Assembly (NCBI RefSeq): GCF_000757725.1
Contig: NZ_JJMU01000049.1
Coordinates: 1-56,036 of the forward strand
Direction of reading: 5' to 3'
DNA: 56,036 nt
Origin: Sphingobacterium deserti
Lineage (GTDB): Bacteria; Bacteroidota; Bacteroidia; Sphingobacteriales; Sphingobacteriaceae
The position numbers and the translations under genes are program-made. The number at the start of each line of letters is the position of its first letter. Position 1 is the stretch's first letter. This document shows, piece by piece, positions 25,696-33,361 of the stretch. The notes beneath the pieces were generated by a model. The model saw nothing but the letters and a program-made list of their open reading frames with translations, was not told the origin of the DNA and ran no database searches.

Positions 25696-28674
25696 ATGAG
25701 TTATTTAGATACTATACGATATTGGCGTAATTCGCTGGCAGATGCATCTCGGCCGGCGATCAATTTATCAAAAACTAGAAATAAGAGTAAGTTTGATCTA
25801 AACTTAGTGAGTGGTCGAGTTGAATCATCAGTTGCTGAGTGGTTAGTATTTGAGGAAGAAAAACGAGTGAATGAGACAAGGGGAGTTCGAAATATGGAAG
25901 ATCCGCAATGGCAGCAATTGTCGACGATTCCAGTTTTATTCACGCCATTTTATATAAATAGTAATGTTGAACACGGTAATAGCATTGATGATAACGATAA
26001 GATGATGCCATTTCTCATCCGTGCAACATTAAATAGGAATGGAAATTTAGGCGTTCCTGAAGATACGCTGCCATATGTCGCCAGAGACTATTTAGACCCA
26101 CTTCCCCCACAAAGTGTTGCCTATCTATTTTCTACGGTAGAACTTGTGGATCATGCGCTATCCGATGTCCTAGTTGATCATTCATGGACAAGGTATGTAG
26201 AGCATATACATAAGCAGTTTTCGGTTATGACGGGCGAAACTTTTGAGACTTACACTTTCAATGGATATTTGAAAGTGGAGGAAAGTATCGTCTTTATCGA
26301 TGAATCTATTCCAGCAGCTTCGGACAGTATTATCGCGCTCTATGACTACCTCATCCATGTTAATGATAACGAAGAACCGTTATTATCTCGTTTAGCAAGG
26401 CCTGCTGTAGAAGTGTCGAAGGATTTTATTAAGCTGGAACAATTTCCGGAAGCAAGTCTTGCCCATCAAGGCCAGATGGGTTATGAGTTTCCCCTCTCTA
26501 TATCGCAACGGCAAAGTCTGTATGAGATCAATCGTATGGAAACAGGAGATATCTACGCTGTTAACGGCCCCCCTGGGACGGGGAAGACGACTCTCTTGCA
26601 AAGTGTCGTGGCTAACGAGGTTGTGAAATCTGCCATCAAAGGCGAAGATCCGGCCGTTATTTTGGCCTGCTCGACAAATAACCAAGCGGTGACCAACATT
26701 GTTGACAGCTTTTTGAATGTGAAGGTAAAGCAGCAGCCCCTATATGAGCGTTGGATTCCTGATGTACATAGTTATGCACTTTACCTACCTAGCGGTAGTA
26801 AATTAGTGTCCGAAAACATTCCCTTCCAAAAATTGACTGATGGTATTATGAACATACTGGAAACTCGTGATAATCACTCAATATCTGTACGCAACTTTAT
26901 AGTAAAATTTCAAGAATGTTTTCCGGAGAAGGGTGACGTCTCCAGCATTAATGAGATAGCCGATTTTCTTCGGTCTGAGCTGTGTGGTAAACAGAGCCAG
27001 ATTAATGAAGGTGTCACATTGTGGAAGGATTTCAGGACAACGGCGTCACGTATATCATCACTAAAATATAAGTATAGCCTCAAATTGGACGACGATCGGA
27101 TAGCGCAAAATCTAGATGTAGCTCGTGCCCATCTAGTAGAATTCGAGCAAAAGAAGATTGCCTATTTCCATCAGGAAGCATGGTGGGTTAAGCTATTCTG
27201 CTTTCTACCTTTTGTTGCTCGCTACCGTGAACAGTATCTACGAGGCTTGTTCCGCGATTTTAATTTTGACCTTAGCGGACTGAACCTATCAAAAATGCAA
27301 GATCTTAACAACCATTTCGAACATTTATTTGAGGCAATTGAGAAGGTGCAGGTCGCTCTTCGGAACTGGGAAAGCTGGAAAAACCAGCAGCATATCCTGG
27401 GCAATCCTCCCACAGATCAAAAGATTTATAAACAAATTGGAAATACACCCCAAAAATATTTTCTTAATGAACTTGAAATGAACCAGAAAAATGAAATGTA
27501 TTTCTTGGCAAGTCATTATTGGGAGGCGCGCTGGTTAATGGAGGTTGACGAAGGTCTACAAAATGATACGCTTTGGAAAACAGTCGGTGGGTATGGAATA
27601 GCGCGATGGAAACGCTACAGTATGCTGTTTCCATGCTTTGTGTCTACTTTCTACATGGCTCCAAAATTTTTCAATAAGTTGGTGTCTGCTGGAAAAAACC
27701 AGGCAGGGCGTCGTAAATGGGAGAAAATACCTCTCTTGTCCTCGATTGACTGGTTAATTGTAGATGAGGCAGGGCAGGTTACACCAGAGGTTGGTGCGGC
27801 AACTTTTGGGCTTGCTAAAAAGGCAGTGGTCGTTGGCGACACACTACAGATTGATCCTGTCTGGAGTGTTTCTAAACCGGTCGATAAGGCCAACCTTAAA
27901 AAGCACAAGCTGATGAAAGATCACGATAGCTATCTAGAATACGATGATATGGGATTTTTATGCAGCACGGGGTCAATAATGAAACTTGCACAGAAAACGT
28001 CGCCCTTTCGACTAAAAAAAGACCTTGCAAAGGGACTTTGGCTTACGGAGCATCGTCGATGCTATGACGAGGTTATAGGCTATTGTAATCTTTTAGCGTA
28101 TAAGGGACTGCTTGAGCCCAAAAAAGGGCATGCTCCGAAAGATCTCGTTGTACCGCCGATGATCTTTATTCATCATACATCACAAACAGATGCTACCAAA
28201 GTAAGTAAGTCAAATGTTGCGGAGGCGACGTTAATAGCTAATTGGATTATTAGTAATCATCCAGCTATATTATCTTACTATCAAAGTTTGGAAAACAGAT
28301 CTGCAAGGAAAGAGAATAGAGATGCCAAAAAACTTGTTATCGGAGATGTGCTCGCTATTGTCACACCATTTGCATTGCAAAACAGTGTCTTGAAGCGTAT
28401 CATCCGAGATAAGGGTATAGATATGAAAAATCTGACAATAGGAACAGTTCATGCCTTACAAGGTGCAGAACGATCCATTGTACTTTTCTCAACAGTCTAT
28501 GGCGGGAATATGAAAGGTTCCAGTTTCTTTTTCGACAGAGGTCCTAATATGTTGAATGTGGCAATTTCGAGAGCTAAAGATTCTGTAGTAGTGTTTGGAT
28601 GTAAAGAATTGTATTCGGAACATAAGTCCGAAAGGCCTTCATCTTTATTGTATGGGTATATTCACGGCCTGTAA
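25696..28674 (+). CDS. Superfamily 1 DNA/RNA helicase (AAA_11/AAA_12, UPF1-like)
   Basis: This 992-residue helicase has motif I NGPPGTGKTTLLQ near residue 290, motif II DWLIVDEAGQV near 688, a motif IV/V region with TVHALQGAERSIVLFS, and the C-terminal MLNVAISRAKDSVVVFG. Between motifs Ia and II lies an insertion of about 330 residues with helical character. An unrecognised N-terminal domain of 280 residues precedes the helicase core. It lies alone between a restriction system and decayed genes, so a defence or DNA-repair role is likely but unproven. No nuclease domain is seen in the protein itself. Confidence 0.9.
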   Translation: MSYLDTIRYWRNSLADASRPAINLSKTRNKSKFDLNLVSGRVESSVAEWLVFEEEKRVNETRGVRNMEDPQWQQLSTIPVLFTPFYINSNVEHGNSIDDNDKMMPFLIRATLNRNGNLGVPEDTLPYVARDYLDPLPPQSVAYLFSTVELVDHALSDVLVDHSWTRYVEHIHKQFSVMTGETFETYTFNGYLKVEESIVFIDESIPAASDSIIALYDYLIHVNDNEEPLLSRLARPAVEVSKDFIKLEQFPEASLAHQGQMGYEFPLSISQRQSLYEINRMETGDIYAVNGPPGTGKTTLLQSVVANEVVKSAIKGEDPAVILACSTNNQAVTNIVDSFLNVKVKQQPLYERWIPDVHSYALYLPSGSKLVSENIPFQKLTDGIMNILETRDNHSISVRNFIVKFQECFPEKGDVSSINEIADFLRSELCGKQSQINEGVTLWKDFRTTASRISSLKYKYSLKLDDDRIAQNLDVARAHLVEFEQKKIAYFHQEAWWVKLFCFLPFVARYREQYLRGLFRDFNFDLSGLNLSKMQDLNNHFEHLFEAIEKVQVALRNWESWKNQQHILGNPPTDQKIYKQIGNTPQKYFLNELEMNQKNEMYFLASHYWEARWLMEVDEGLQNDTLWKTVGGYGIARWKRYSMLFPCFVSTFYMAPKFFNKLVSAGKNQAGRRKWEKIPLLSSIDWLIVDEAGQVTPEVGAATFGLAKKAVVVGDTLQIDPVWSVSKPVDKANLKKHKLMKDHDSYLEYDDMGFLCSTGSIMKLAQKTSPFRLKKDLAKGLWLTEHRRCYDEVIGYCNLLAYKGLLEPKKGHAPKDLVVPPMIFIHHTSQTDATKVSKSNVAEATLIANWIISNHPAILSYYQSLENRSARKENRDAKKLVIGDVLAIVTPFALQNSVLKRIIRDKGIDMKNLTIGTVHALQGAERSIVLFSTVYGGNMKGSSFFFDRGPNMLNVAISRAKDSVVVFGCKELYSEHKSERPSSLLYGYIHGL

Positions 28675-28899
28675 TATCTATCAAGAAGATTAGTCAACAA
28701 AATGTGCGATTTTACCATATAAACTTCTAGTAGAGTCAATATGACAATCTATTTTTGCTATATTCAGCAAATGATTTAGAACGTTGTTAGGCAAAGCCGT
28801 CGTCGATCAGAAAGTAATGCTCCGTTTCACCAATTGTTTTTATCAGTAGGTAGCTCTAAAAAATTCTTTATGCTTATAAATAAACACTTATTTTTTCAG

Positions 28900-29492
28900 T
28901 TACCTCTTTAGTGTGCTTGGTGTGTATTGATCAAATTCATTAAAAAATCGTTCAATAACCTTCTCTACTTCCTCTTTAGCAACAACAATCGGCTTGATAT
29001 TAAAGCCTTTTGGGTAGGCTTTGCCATTAAATTCAGGAATTAAAATTGCAGCCTTTTCATCATTCAGTTGGTTGCAGTCAAGAAAGATCCATGTGGACTC
29101 ATCACTTTCTTTTATGGCCATGATAGTAGTAAGACCAATCATTCTCTTCGTTGTATCCGGTATACGCATAATATTCAATTGGGGAATAATGCAATATTGT
29201 ATTCCGTCAAGTGATAGGATACGCCGCTCATGATAGTTTACAACACTGTCGATTTTATGCCTTGAGTTGCCAAGGAGGAGTATGTTTCGCGGAGTAATAA
29301 CATTGCGCGCTCTCTTCCTCTTATAGCTTTTATTAGTCGGGGCGTGGTACTCTCCAACATATGCTGAATATTCCCTGATATCGACGCTGAAACCATTTTA
29401 TCCAGGCTAGCATTTAGTTTAGCTGCTTCTTGTGCATTACTTGTTTGTAGAGTCAGCAGTGTTACTACTACAAAAAATGCGATAAGTCTCAT
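28900..29492 (-). pseudogene. Secreted protein gene broken by a one-base frameshift
   Basis: Two adjacent minus-strand frames form one protein. The first (from the ATG at 29,492) has a signal peptide (RLIAFFVVVTLLTLQTSNAQ) and ends prematurely at QGIKSTVL. The second picks up at KIDSVVNYHERRILSLDGIQ and runs to the stop at 28,900. Adding one A to the AAAA run near 29,254-29,260 would fuse them into a 197-residue secreted protein. The second frame alone has only an internal TTG start. This is either a true mutation or a homopolymer sequencing error. Function is unknown; the protein would be periplasmic. Confidence 0.75.
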
Positions 29493-29605
29493 TTCGTTTC
29501 GTTTTTCGTTAAAAAGTTTTTGGCATGGCTCCATTCATGAATCAAGTAGGAGAGTTCTGGTGAGCAGTTCAAACCGGTCGGCGGTTATTTTTCCTTATGT
29601 TCTGG

Positions 29606-30253
29606 CTATTTATGCCTATTTTTCTGATCCTTCTCTCCAATCTCATATCCGATTTTTGTTCTTTCGGTCGGTGGTGAAGAAACGTTATTGCCTTGGTTCT
29701 CTTGTAGGCGGTCAATATATTCGAACAGCAGCTCTATATTCCGGTCTTGGCCCTTCTGTTTTCTACTTATCTGTTCTACGATGTATTTGATTTCTGCTAT
29801 TTCGAGTTTGACTTCTGCGTTGTCTGTTATTAGCTGTCTCATACGTGTAAATATCCGCATGATTTGGATATTGATTTGAATAGCAAGTTTGCTATTTAGC
29901 ACAGATGATAACATAGCGACCCCTTGTTCGGTAAAACACAAAGTAGCATATCTCAATCCTTTGCTATCAGCATTAGAGATCACAATCTGTGATCTCTAAT
30001 CTTTAAATTCTTTGGAAGGCATTTCAAACATGAAATCCTCCGGAAATCTTTCAATATTTCTGCGAACCTGCTCGTTAAGACGCTTAGTCTCTACACCATA
30101 TAATTCTGCTAAGTCGCGGTCAAGCATAACCTTTTGACCTCTAAACTCGTAAATCTTTTTCAGAAGGACATCGTCTGGGAGTATAGATGTGATGGCGCTC
30201 TTATTAGTTTTACTAATAATTTTCCATGTATAATCAACTTTTTGCAACCACAA
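29606..30253 (-). pseudogene. ORF6N-domain protein gene with an in-frame amber stop
   Basis: The N-terminal part carries the ORF6N domain (IYEFRGQKVMLDRDLAELYG, then RLNEQVRRNIERFPEDFMFEM), a DNA-binding-associated module common in phage-like and accessory genes. After PSKEFKD a TAG (29,996-29,998) interrupts it. The same frame then continues RSQIVISNADSKGLRYATL and on to a coiled-coil C-terminus. Family members usually read DWRSQ here, so a Trp TGG has become TAG. No ATG start is present; a TTG at 30,253 is the only candidate. Both facts indicate an inactive gene, unless the stop is suppressed. Confidence 0.85.
29972..30000. repeat. Perfect 13-bp inverted repeat over the amber stop
   Basis: ATTAGAGATCACA and TGTGATCTCTAAT are exact inverted copies separated by three bases (ATC). 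The repeat contains the premature stop of the ORF6N gene. Confidence 0.9.
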
Positions 30254-30322
30254 TCAGCAACTATAACATAGGCAGTCATTAAATGATCTTATCGTAGAAT
30301 GTAAAGCGTACGAAGAGTTGCC

Positions 30323-30538
30323 TCATTTTCCATCAGACCACTTCGTCGGGTAAAACAGATCCCTGATGTCGATCTTTAAATATTCAGCTATCTTGTAAAG
30401 TTTATGAACATCCGGCTGTTGTTTATTATGCACCCATCTCGAGACCGTGCTTTCAGAAACATCGAGTAGTTCAGCAATCCTTCGATTGTAAACACTGTGC
30501 TCGTTAAAAACCTCCGCAATACGATTTATTTTTATCAT
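30323..30538 (-). CDS. XRE-family HTH regulator (71 aa)
   Basis: A small helix-turn-helix protein: RRIAELLDVSESTVSRWVHNKQQPDVHKLYKIAEYLKIDIRDLF is the classic XRE/Cro form, filling almost the whole protein. It should bind DNA as a dimer and probably regulates itself or the neighbouring accessory genes. The ATG at 30,538 is clear. It lies between the broken ORF6N gene and a second XRE gene, all on the minus strand. Confidence 0.88.
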   Translation of the reverse strand: MIKINRIAEVFNEHSVYNRRIAELLDVSESTVSRWVHNKQQPDVHKLYKIAEYLKIDIRDLFYPTKWSDGK

Positions 30539-30622
30539 TTGAAGAACTGTTATTCTAAGCCAGAACTTACGGAAATCAACTCGATAAAAAGCGATATTGT
30601 ATTAAATAAATGTGTTGGACGT

Positions 30623-30847
30623 TTACCTCCTCGTCAATTCCTCCACATCTACGTCCAAAGCATTGGCTAGCTCCAGCAATGTAGAAAACATAAAATCTTC
30701 CTTCGCATTTTCAATATCACTAATTTTTGACCTGTCGATCTTAGATGTTCTCTTAGCCAGTTGCTCTTGGCTCAGCTTTAATTCAGTTCGAGCTTTTTTT
30801 AGATTATTGCCTATTCTAGAATAGATCTCCGCGTATTTTTTCTCCAT
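30623..30847 (-). CDS. XRE-family HTH regulator (74 aa), divergent from structured RNAs
   Basis: A second small Cro/C1-type protein (IGNNLKKARTELKLSQEQLAKRTS, then SKISDIENAKEDFMFSTLLELANALDV). The ATG at 30,847 was chosen; a GTG at 30,877 would add ten residues. Its start faces the promoter of the structured-RNA pair at 30,894, less than 50 bp away, so it could control both itself and the RNAs. Such regulators are common as antitoxins and restriction control proteins; neither role is shown here. Confidence 0.85.
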   Translation of the reverse strand: MEKKYAEIYSRIGNNLKKARTELKLSQEQLAKRTSKIDRSKISDIENAKEDFMFSTLLELANALDVDVEELTRR

Positions 30848-30870
30848 TGCAGAAAAATATTGTGGTTTTA

Positions 30871-30901
30871 TTGCCACATATCGATTTTATTATTATCTTT
30901 G
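30871..30901 (+). promoter_or_regulatory. Promoter upstream of the structured-RNA pair
   Basis: TTG (30,871) and TATCTTTG (30,894-30,901) are 20 bp apart, the Bacteroidota -33/-7 layout. Start would be near 30,907, just before the first structured RNA, with no open reading frame in between. Confidence 0.6.
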
Positions 30902-30919
30902 TTTCAGTTACATAAGCGA

Positions 30920-31021
30920 CCAATAGAGTAGGGGCGTAAAGTCTCCACTTTAACGATGTCACTCATAAACGAAAACCGTCAATTTTCCCTATGAGTCGAT
31001 CGTGAGCTCGCTGTCTATTGG
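30920..31021 (+). ncRNA. Candidate structured RNA 1
   Basis: CCAATAGA (30,920) pairs with TCTATTGG (ending 31,021) to close the element. Inside are the hairpin TAAAGT-CTCC-ACTTTA (30,937-30,952) and the stem ACTCATA/TATGAGT (30,961-30,996), which encloses GAAAA/TTTTC. ATTTTTG follows the closing stem. No protein is encoded. Its ends resemble those of RNA 2: a 5' AGTAGGGGCG..AGTCTC and a 3' GAGCTCGC..CTATTGG. A promoter lies just upstream. Confidence 0.5.
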
Positions 31022-31045
31022 ATTTTTGTATCTTCGTACACTAGT

Positions 31046-31146
31046 TCAGTAGGGCGAGTCTCATGTTAGTCTTTGGGGAGCCACAGCTTCGGTTGTGGTG
31101 GTTCTTGACGGTACCACGTTCAAAGCATTGAGGCTCGCCCTATTGG
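31046..31146 (+). ncRNA. Candidate structured RNA 2
   Basis: A closing stem of about 16 bp joins CAGTAGGGCGAGTCTC (31,047) to GAGGCTCGCCCTATTG (to 31,145), with only G-U wobbles as exceptions. Inside are CCACAGC-TTCG-GTTGTGG (7 bp with a UUCG tetraloop, 31,081-31,098) and TTGACG/CGTTCAA around GTACCA, with CTTTG/CAAAG as an alternative. A weaker -7 box, TATCTTCG, lies at 31,029. The stem is too long and too regular for chance, but no known RNA family was recognised and no reverse transcriptase is nearby. Confidence 0.6.
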
Positions 31147-31792
31147 TTTTCCACCAATACCGCCATCCTTTTCAGCTTTCCGAGTACACATCGTTTTATG
31201 ATCATATATATAGCGTAAGATTATAATACTAAACATGATGACCACAGGAACAAGACATGCGCACTTGGTCACGGAATATTCCGAGGCCCACTACCCAAAA
31301 TCTATGTATAAGAACGTGAAGTGCCCGCCGAACTGATCGGTAGAACAATAAAAACAGGCAATAGGAAAGGGAAGGCTCCATACGCTTTGCGATAGCGCTG
31401 CGTATTCGATATTCTACAAAATACCCTCGAGCAAGCTTCCGCTATGACGATTGTCTGTCTCCGGCCGCCTTCATAAACTTCAACAACAAGAATATGTTCA
31501 TGTCGATAGGTCAATAAAAGCAAACGGTTTATTATTTCTTCAGCATAAATCTAACAGTTTTTTTATTGATCGGCAAGAGTTGAGCAAACATTTCCAATAC
31601 ACTTGATATAGGGAGGCGCCGGTTTTTGTTTTTTATCCTTCCGAAGAAGCTGCAGTATAAACCGTTATAACCCTTATGAACTCCGCTTTTTTACAATGAC
31701 TTCGGAATTTTTATTTATCTGCATGCTATCAGGTTGATCAGCGTGGGCTATAGCCTCATGCCCTCACCATAGCATGTTTAAACTTCCTAATC
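31147..31792. other. Intergenic stretch, no supported gene
   Basis: TATTGG/CCAATA (31,141-31,159) can form one more hairpin after RNA 2, perhaps part of its 3' end. A 12-bp palindrome, CGGAATATTCCG, sits at 31,272-31,283. A 73-codon minus-strand frame at 31,302-31,523 has no domain or signal and was not accepted. The right half is the upstream region of the TlpA-like gene. Confidence 0.4.
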
Positions 31793-33361
31793 ATGAAAAC
31801 AATGTTTAACCTATTACTGGGCATGCGTCCTGCCGCGCCTGAGCGGCGCCGATCCGCCGGTGTGAACAAGTCGCTTCTCTACCAGCGTGAAAACCGTTTT
31901 ACGCAGAAGAAACCATACAACATGCCCTATGAAGCCAATGATGTGGCTCCATCAAGCGGTACCGCAGCACGTTTAAACCCTATCAGCTTCAATCTACTTG
32001 TGAAACAAGCGAGCAGACAGACAGTCTCCAATCAAAGAATTTGCCGTGCGGAGAATAGCAAGGACCATAGTTTTTTCCTGCCCATCGGGCTGTTTTTCGT
32101 TTCGTTGTTTTGTAGCCTATTGGCTGCTGTCGCCCAAGAGCCCCGCGATCGTGGGGCCGATGGGTTTCCGGGAAACGGCGGGCTACGCATTGGCGATGAG
32201 ATTCCGGAGGAGTTCTGGAACCTGAGCTTAGCGATGTTAGATCCCGGCCAAAAGCTCACGACGCGATCCATGCGTGACTATGCCGGGAGTGACTTGCTAG
32301 TACTTGATTTTTGGAGTACCTGGTGTGGCAGCTGCATCAGTTCGATGAAGCATGGCGAAGCCCTGCGTAATACCTATGGCGATCGCCTTAATCTGTTGCT
32401 AGTAACTACGCAAACAGCCAATGAGGTCGTTAGCTTCTCCAAAAAAAATGATATCGTGGCCAATACATCCCTACCACTGGTGATCAATGACGAGGCGCTG
32501 CGTATGTTCTTTCGGCATAAAACTCTGCCGCATATGGTGTTTATCCGTAATAACAAAGTGCTGCATATAGGCGGCAGCGAATCGATGAATGACGCGCTGT
32601 TTGCCACTGCGCTGCAAGGGAAGACGCCTGAGGTCAACTATTACAAAGATGATTATGCCTTTAACGAACCGCTGATCGGGCTGGACAATATAGCGGCAAA
32701 TGGCCCGAAGCGCTACAATTTGCTGAGCGGTTATCGGCAAGATTCGGCGCCGGTAGAAGGACTGCTTGCCGACTCTGCGCAAGGCACAAAACGCTTATAT
32801 TACTACAATCAACCCCTCCTGACGTTGATGATGCGCGCCATGCAATTGGATGATATTCCGCTAAACCGCATTGTCTTTGAAAATACAGATTATACGCTGG
32901 AACGCATCGCTTACCATAGGCTCATAGGCAATAAGCTGCAATGGCTGGCCAAACACAGCTTCTGCTATGAAAGCGTGGCGCCGCTAGACGCTGATGAGCC
33001 TCTACTATGGGAAAGTATGGCGGATGGGATAAAGCAGCTATTGGGCATTAGCTTTGCACTCGAAGAACGCCGTATACCCGTTTTGCGCTTGCAGCCCGGC
33101 GGCAAGCTGACTGCGGCAGCGGCGGAAGAACGAAGCCCAATGTACCATGTCTTTGATACCTACAACCGGCTTCCTTCATCGCTGCCACTTATCGACCCAG
33201 ACTCCTTAATAAATGGGCTATACTACCCAAAACAAAACACTGCCGAGCTAAGCACAAAACAGCTGTTAACGCTGCTAGAAGAGGCAGGGCTGCGCGTAGT
33301 ACCGGCCGAGGATGTGATGCAGGTATTGGTTATAAAAGGGAGGGATCATGGTACGCTGTAG
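31793..33361 (+). CDS. TlpA-like thioredoxin-fold protein with DUF3738-like C-terminus
   Basis: This 522-residue protein has an unusual N-terminal extension of about 90 polar residues, then a signal or anchor segment (about 93-113), then a TlpA-type thioredoxin domain with WCGSC at residues 177-181 and KTLPHMVFI later. The last 200 residues resemble the C-terminal domains of TlpA-like proteins found beside SusC/SusD genes. It should face the periplasm and handle disulfides. The start is uncertain; an ATG at 31,922 would shorten the extension. It overlaps the SusC gene by 14 bp, so the three genes form one operon. The DNA is visibly richer in G and C than its surroundings. Confidence 0.8.
   Translation: MKTMFNLLLGMRPAAPERRRSAGVNKSLLYQRENRFTQKKPYNMPYEANDVAPSSGTAARLNPISFNLLVKQASRQTVSNQRICRAENSKDHSFFLPIGLFFVSLFCSLLAAVAQEPRDRGADGFPGNGGLRIGDEIPEEFWNLSLAMLDPGQKLTTRSMRDYAGSDLLVLDFWSTWCGSCISSMKHGEALRNTYGDRLNLLLVTTQTANEVVSFSKKNDIVANTSLPLVINDEALRMFFRHKTLPHMVFIRNNKVLHIGGSESMNDALFATALQGKTPEVNYYKDDYAFNEPLIGLDNIAANGPKRYNLLSGYRQDSAPVEGLLADSAQGTKRLYYYNQPLLTLMMRAMQLDDIPLNRIVFENTDYTLERIAYHRLIGNKLQWLAKHSFCYESVAPLDADEPLLWESMADGIKQLLGISFALEERRIPVLRLQPGGKLTAAAAEERSPMYHVFDTYNRLPSSLPLIDPDSLINGLYYPKQNTAELSTKQLLTLLEEAGLRVVPAEDVMQVLVIKGRDHGTL

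Noticed and set aside
28787..28856. A 22-codon protein-like tail on the minus strand (reads LLIKTIGETEHYFLIDDGFA)
   Set aside because: Too short and without a start; perhaps debris but not supportable as a feature.
31046..31146. Group II intron domain V or retron RNA
   Set aside because: GAGCC/GGTTC is present, but the loop is UUCG, the two-base bulge is missing and no reverse transcriptase is encoded nearby.
30871..31160. CRISPR repeat pair
   Set aside because: The two elements share only their ends, there are no regular spacers and no cas genes in the window.
31302..31523. A 73-codon minus-strand frame
   Set aside because: No domain, no upstream signals and unusual composition; treated as chance.
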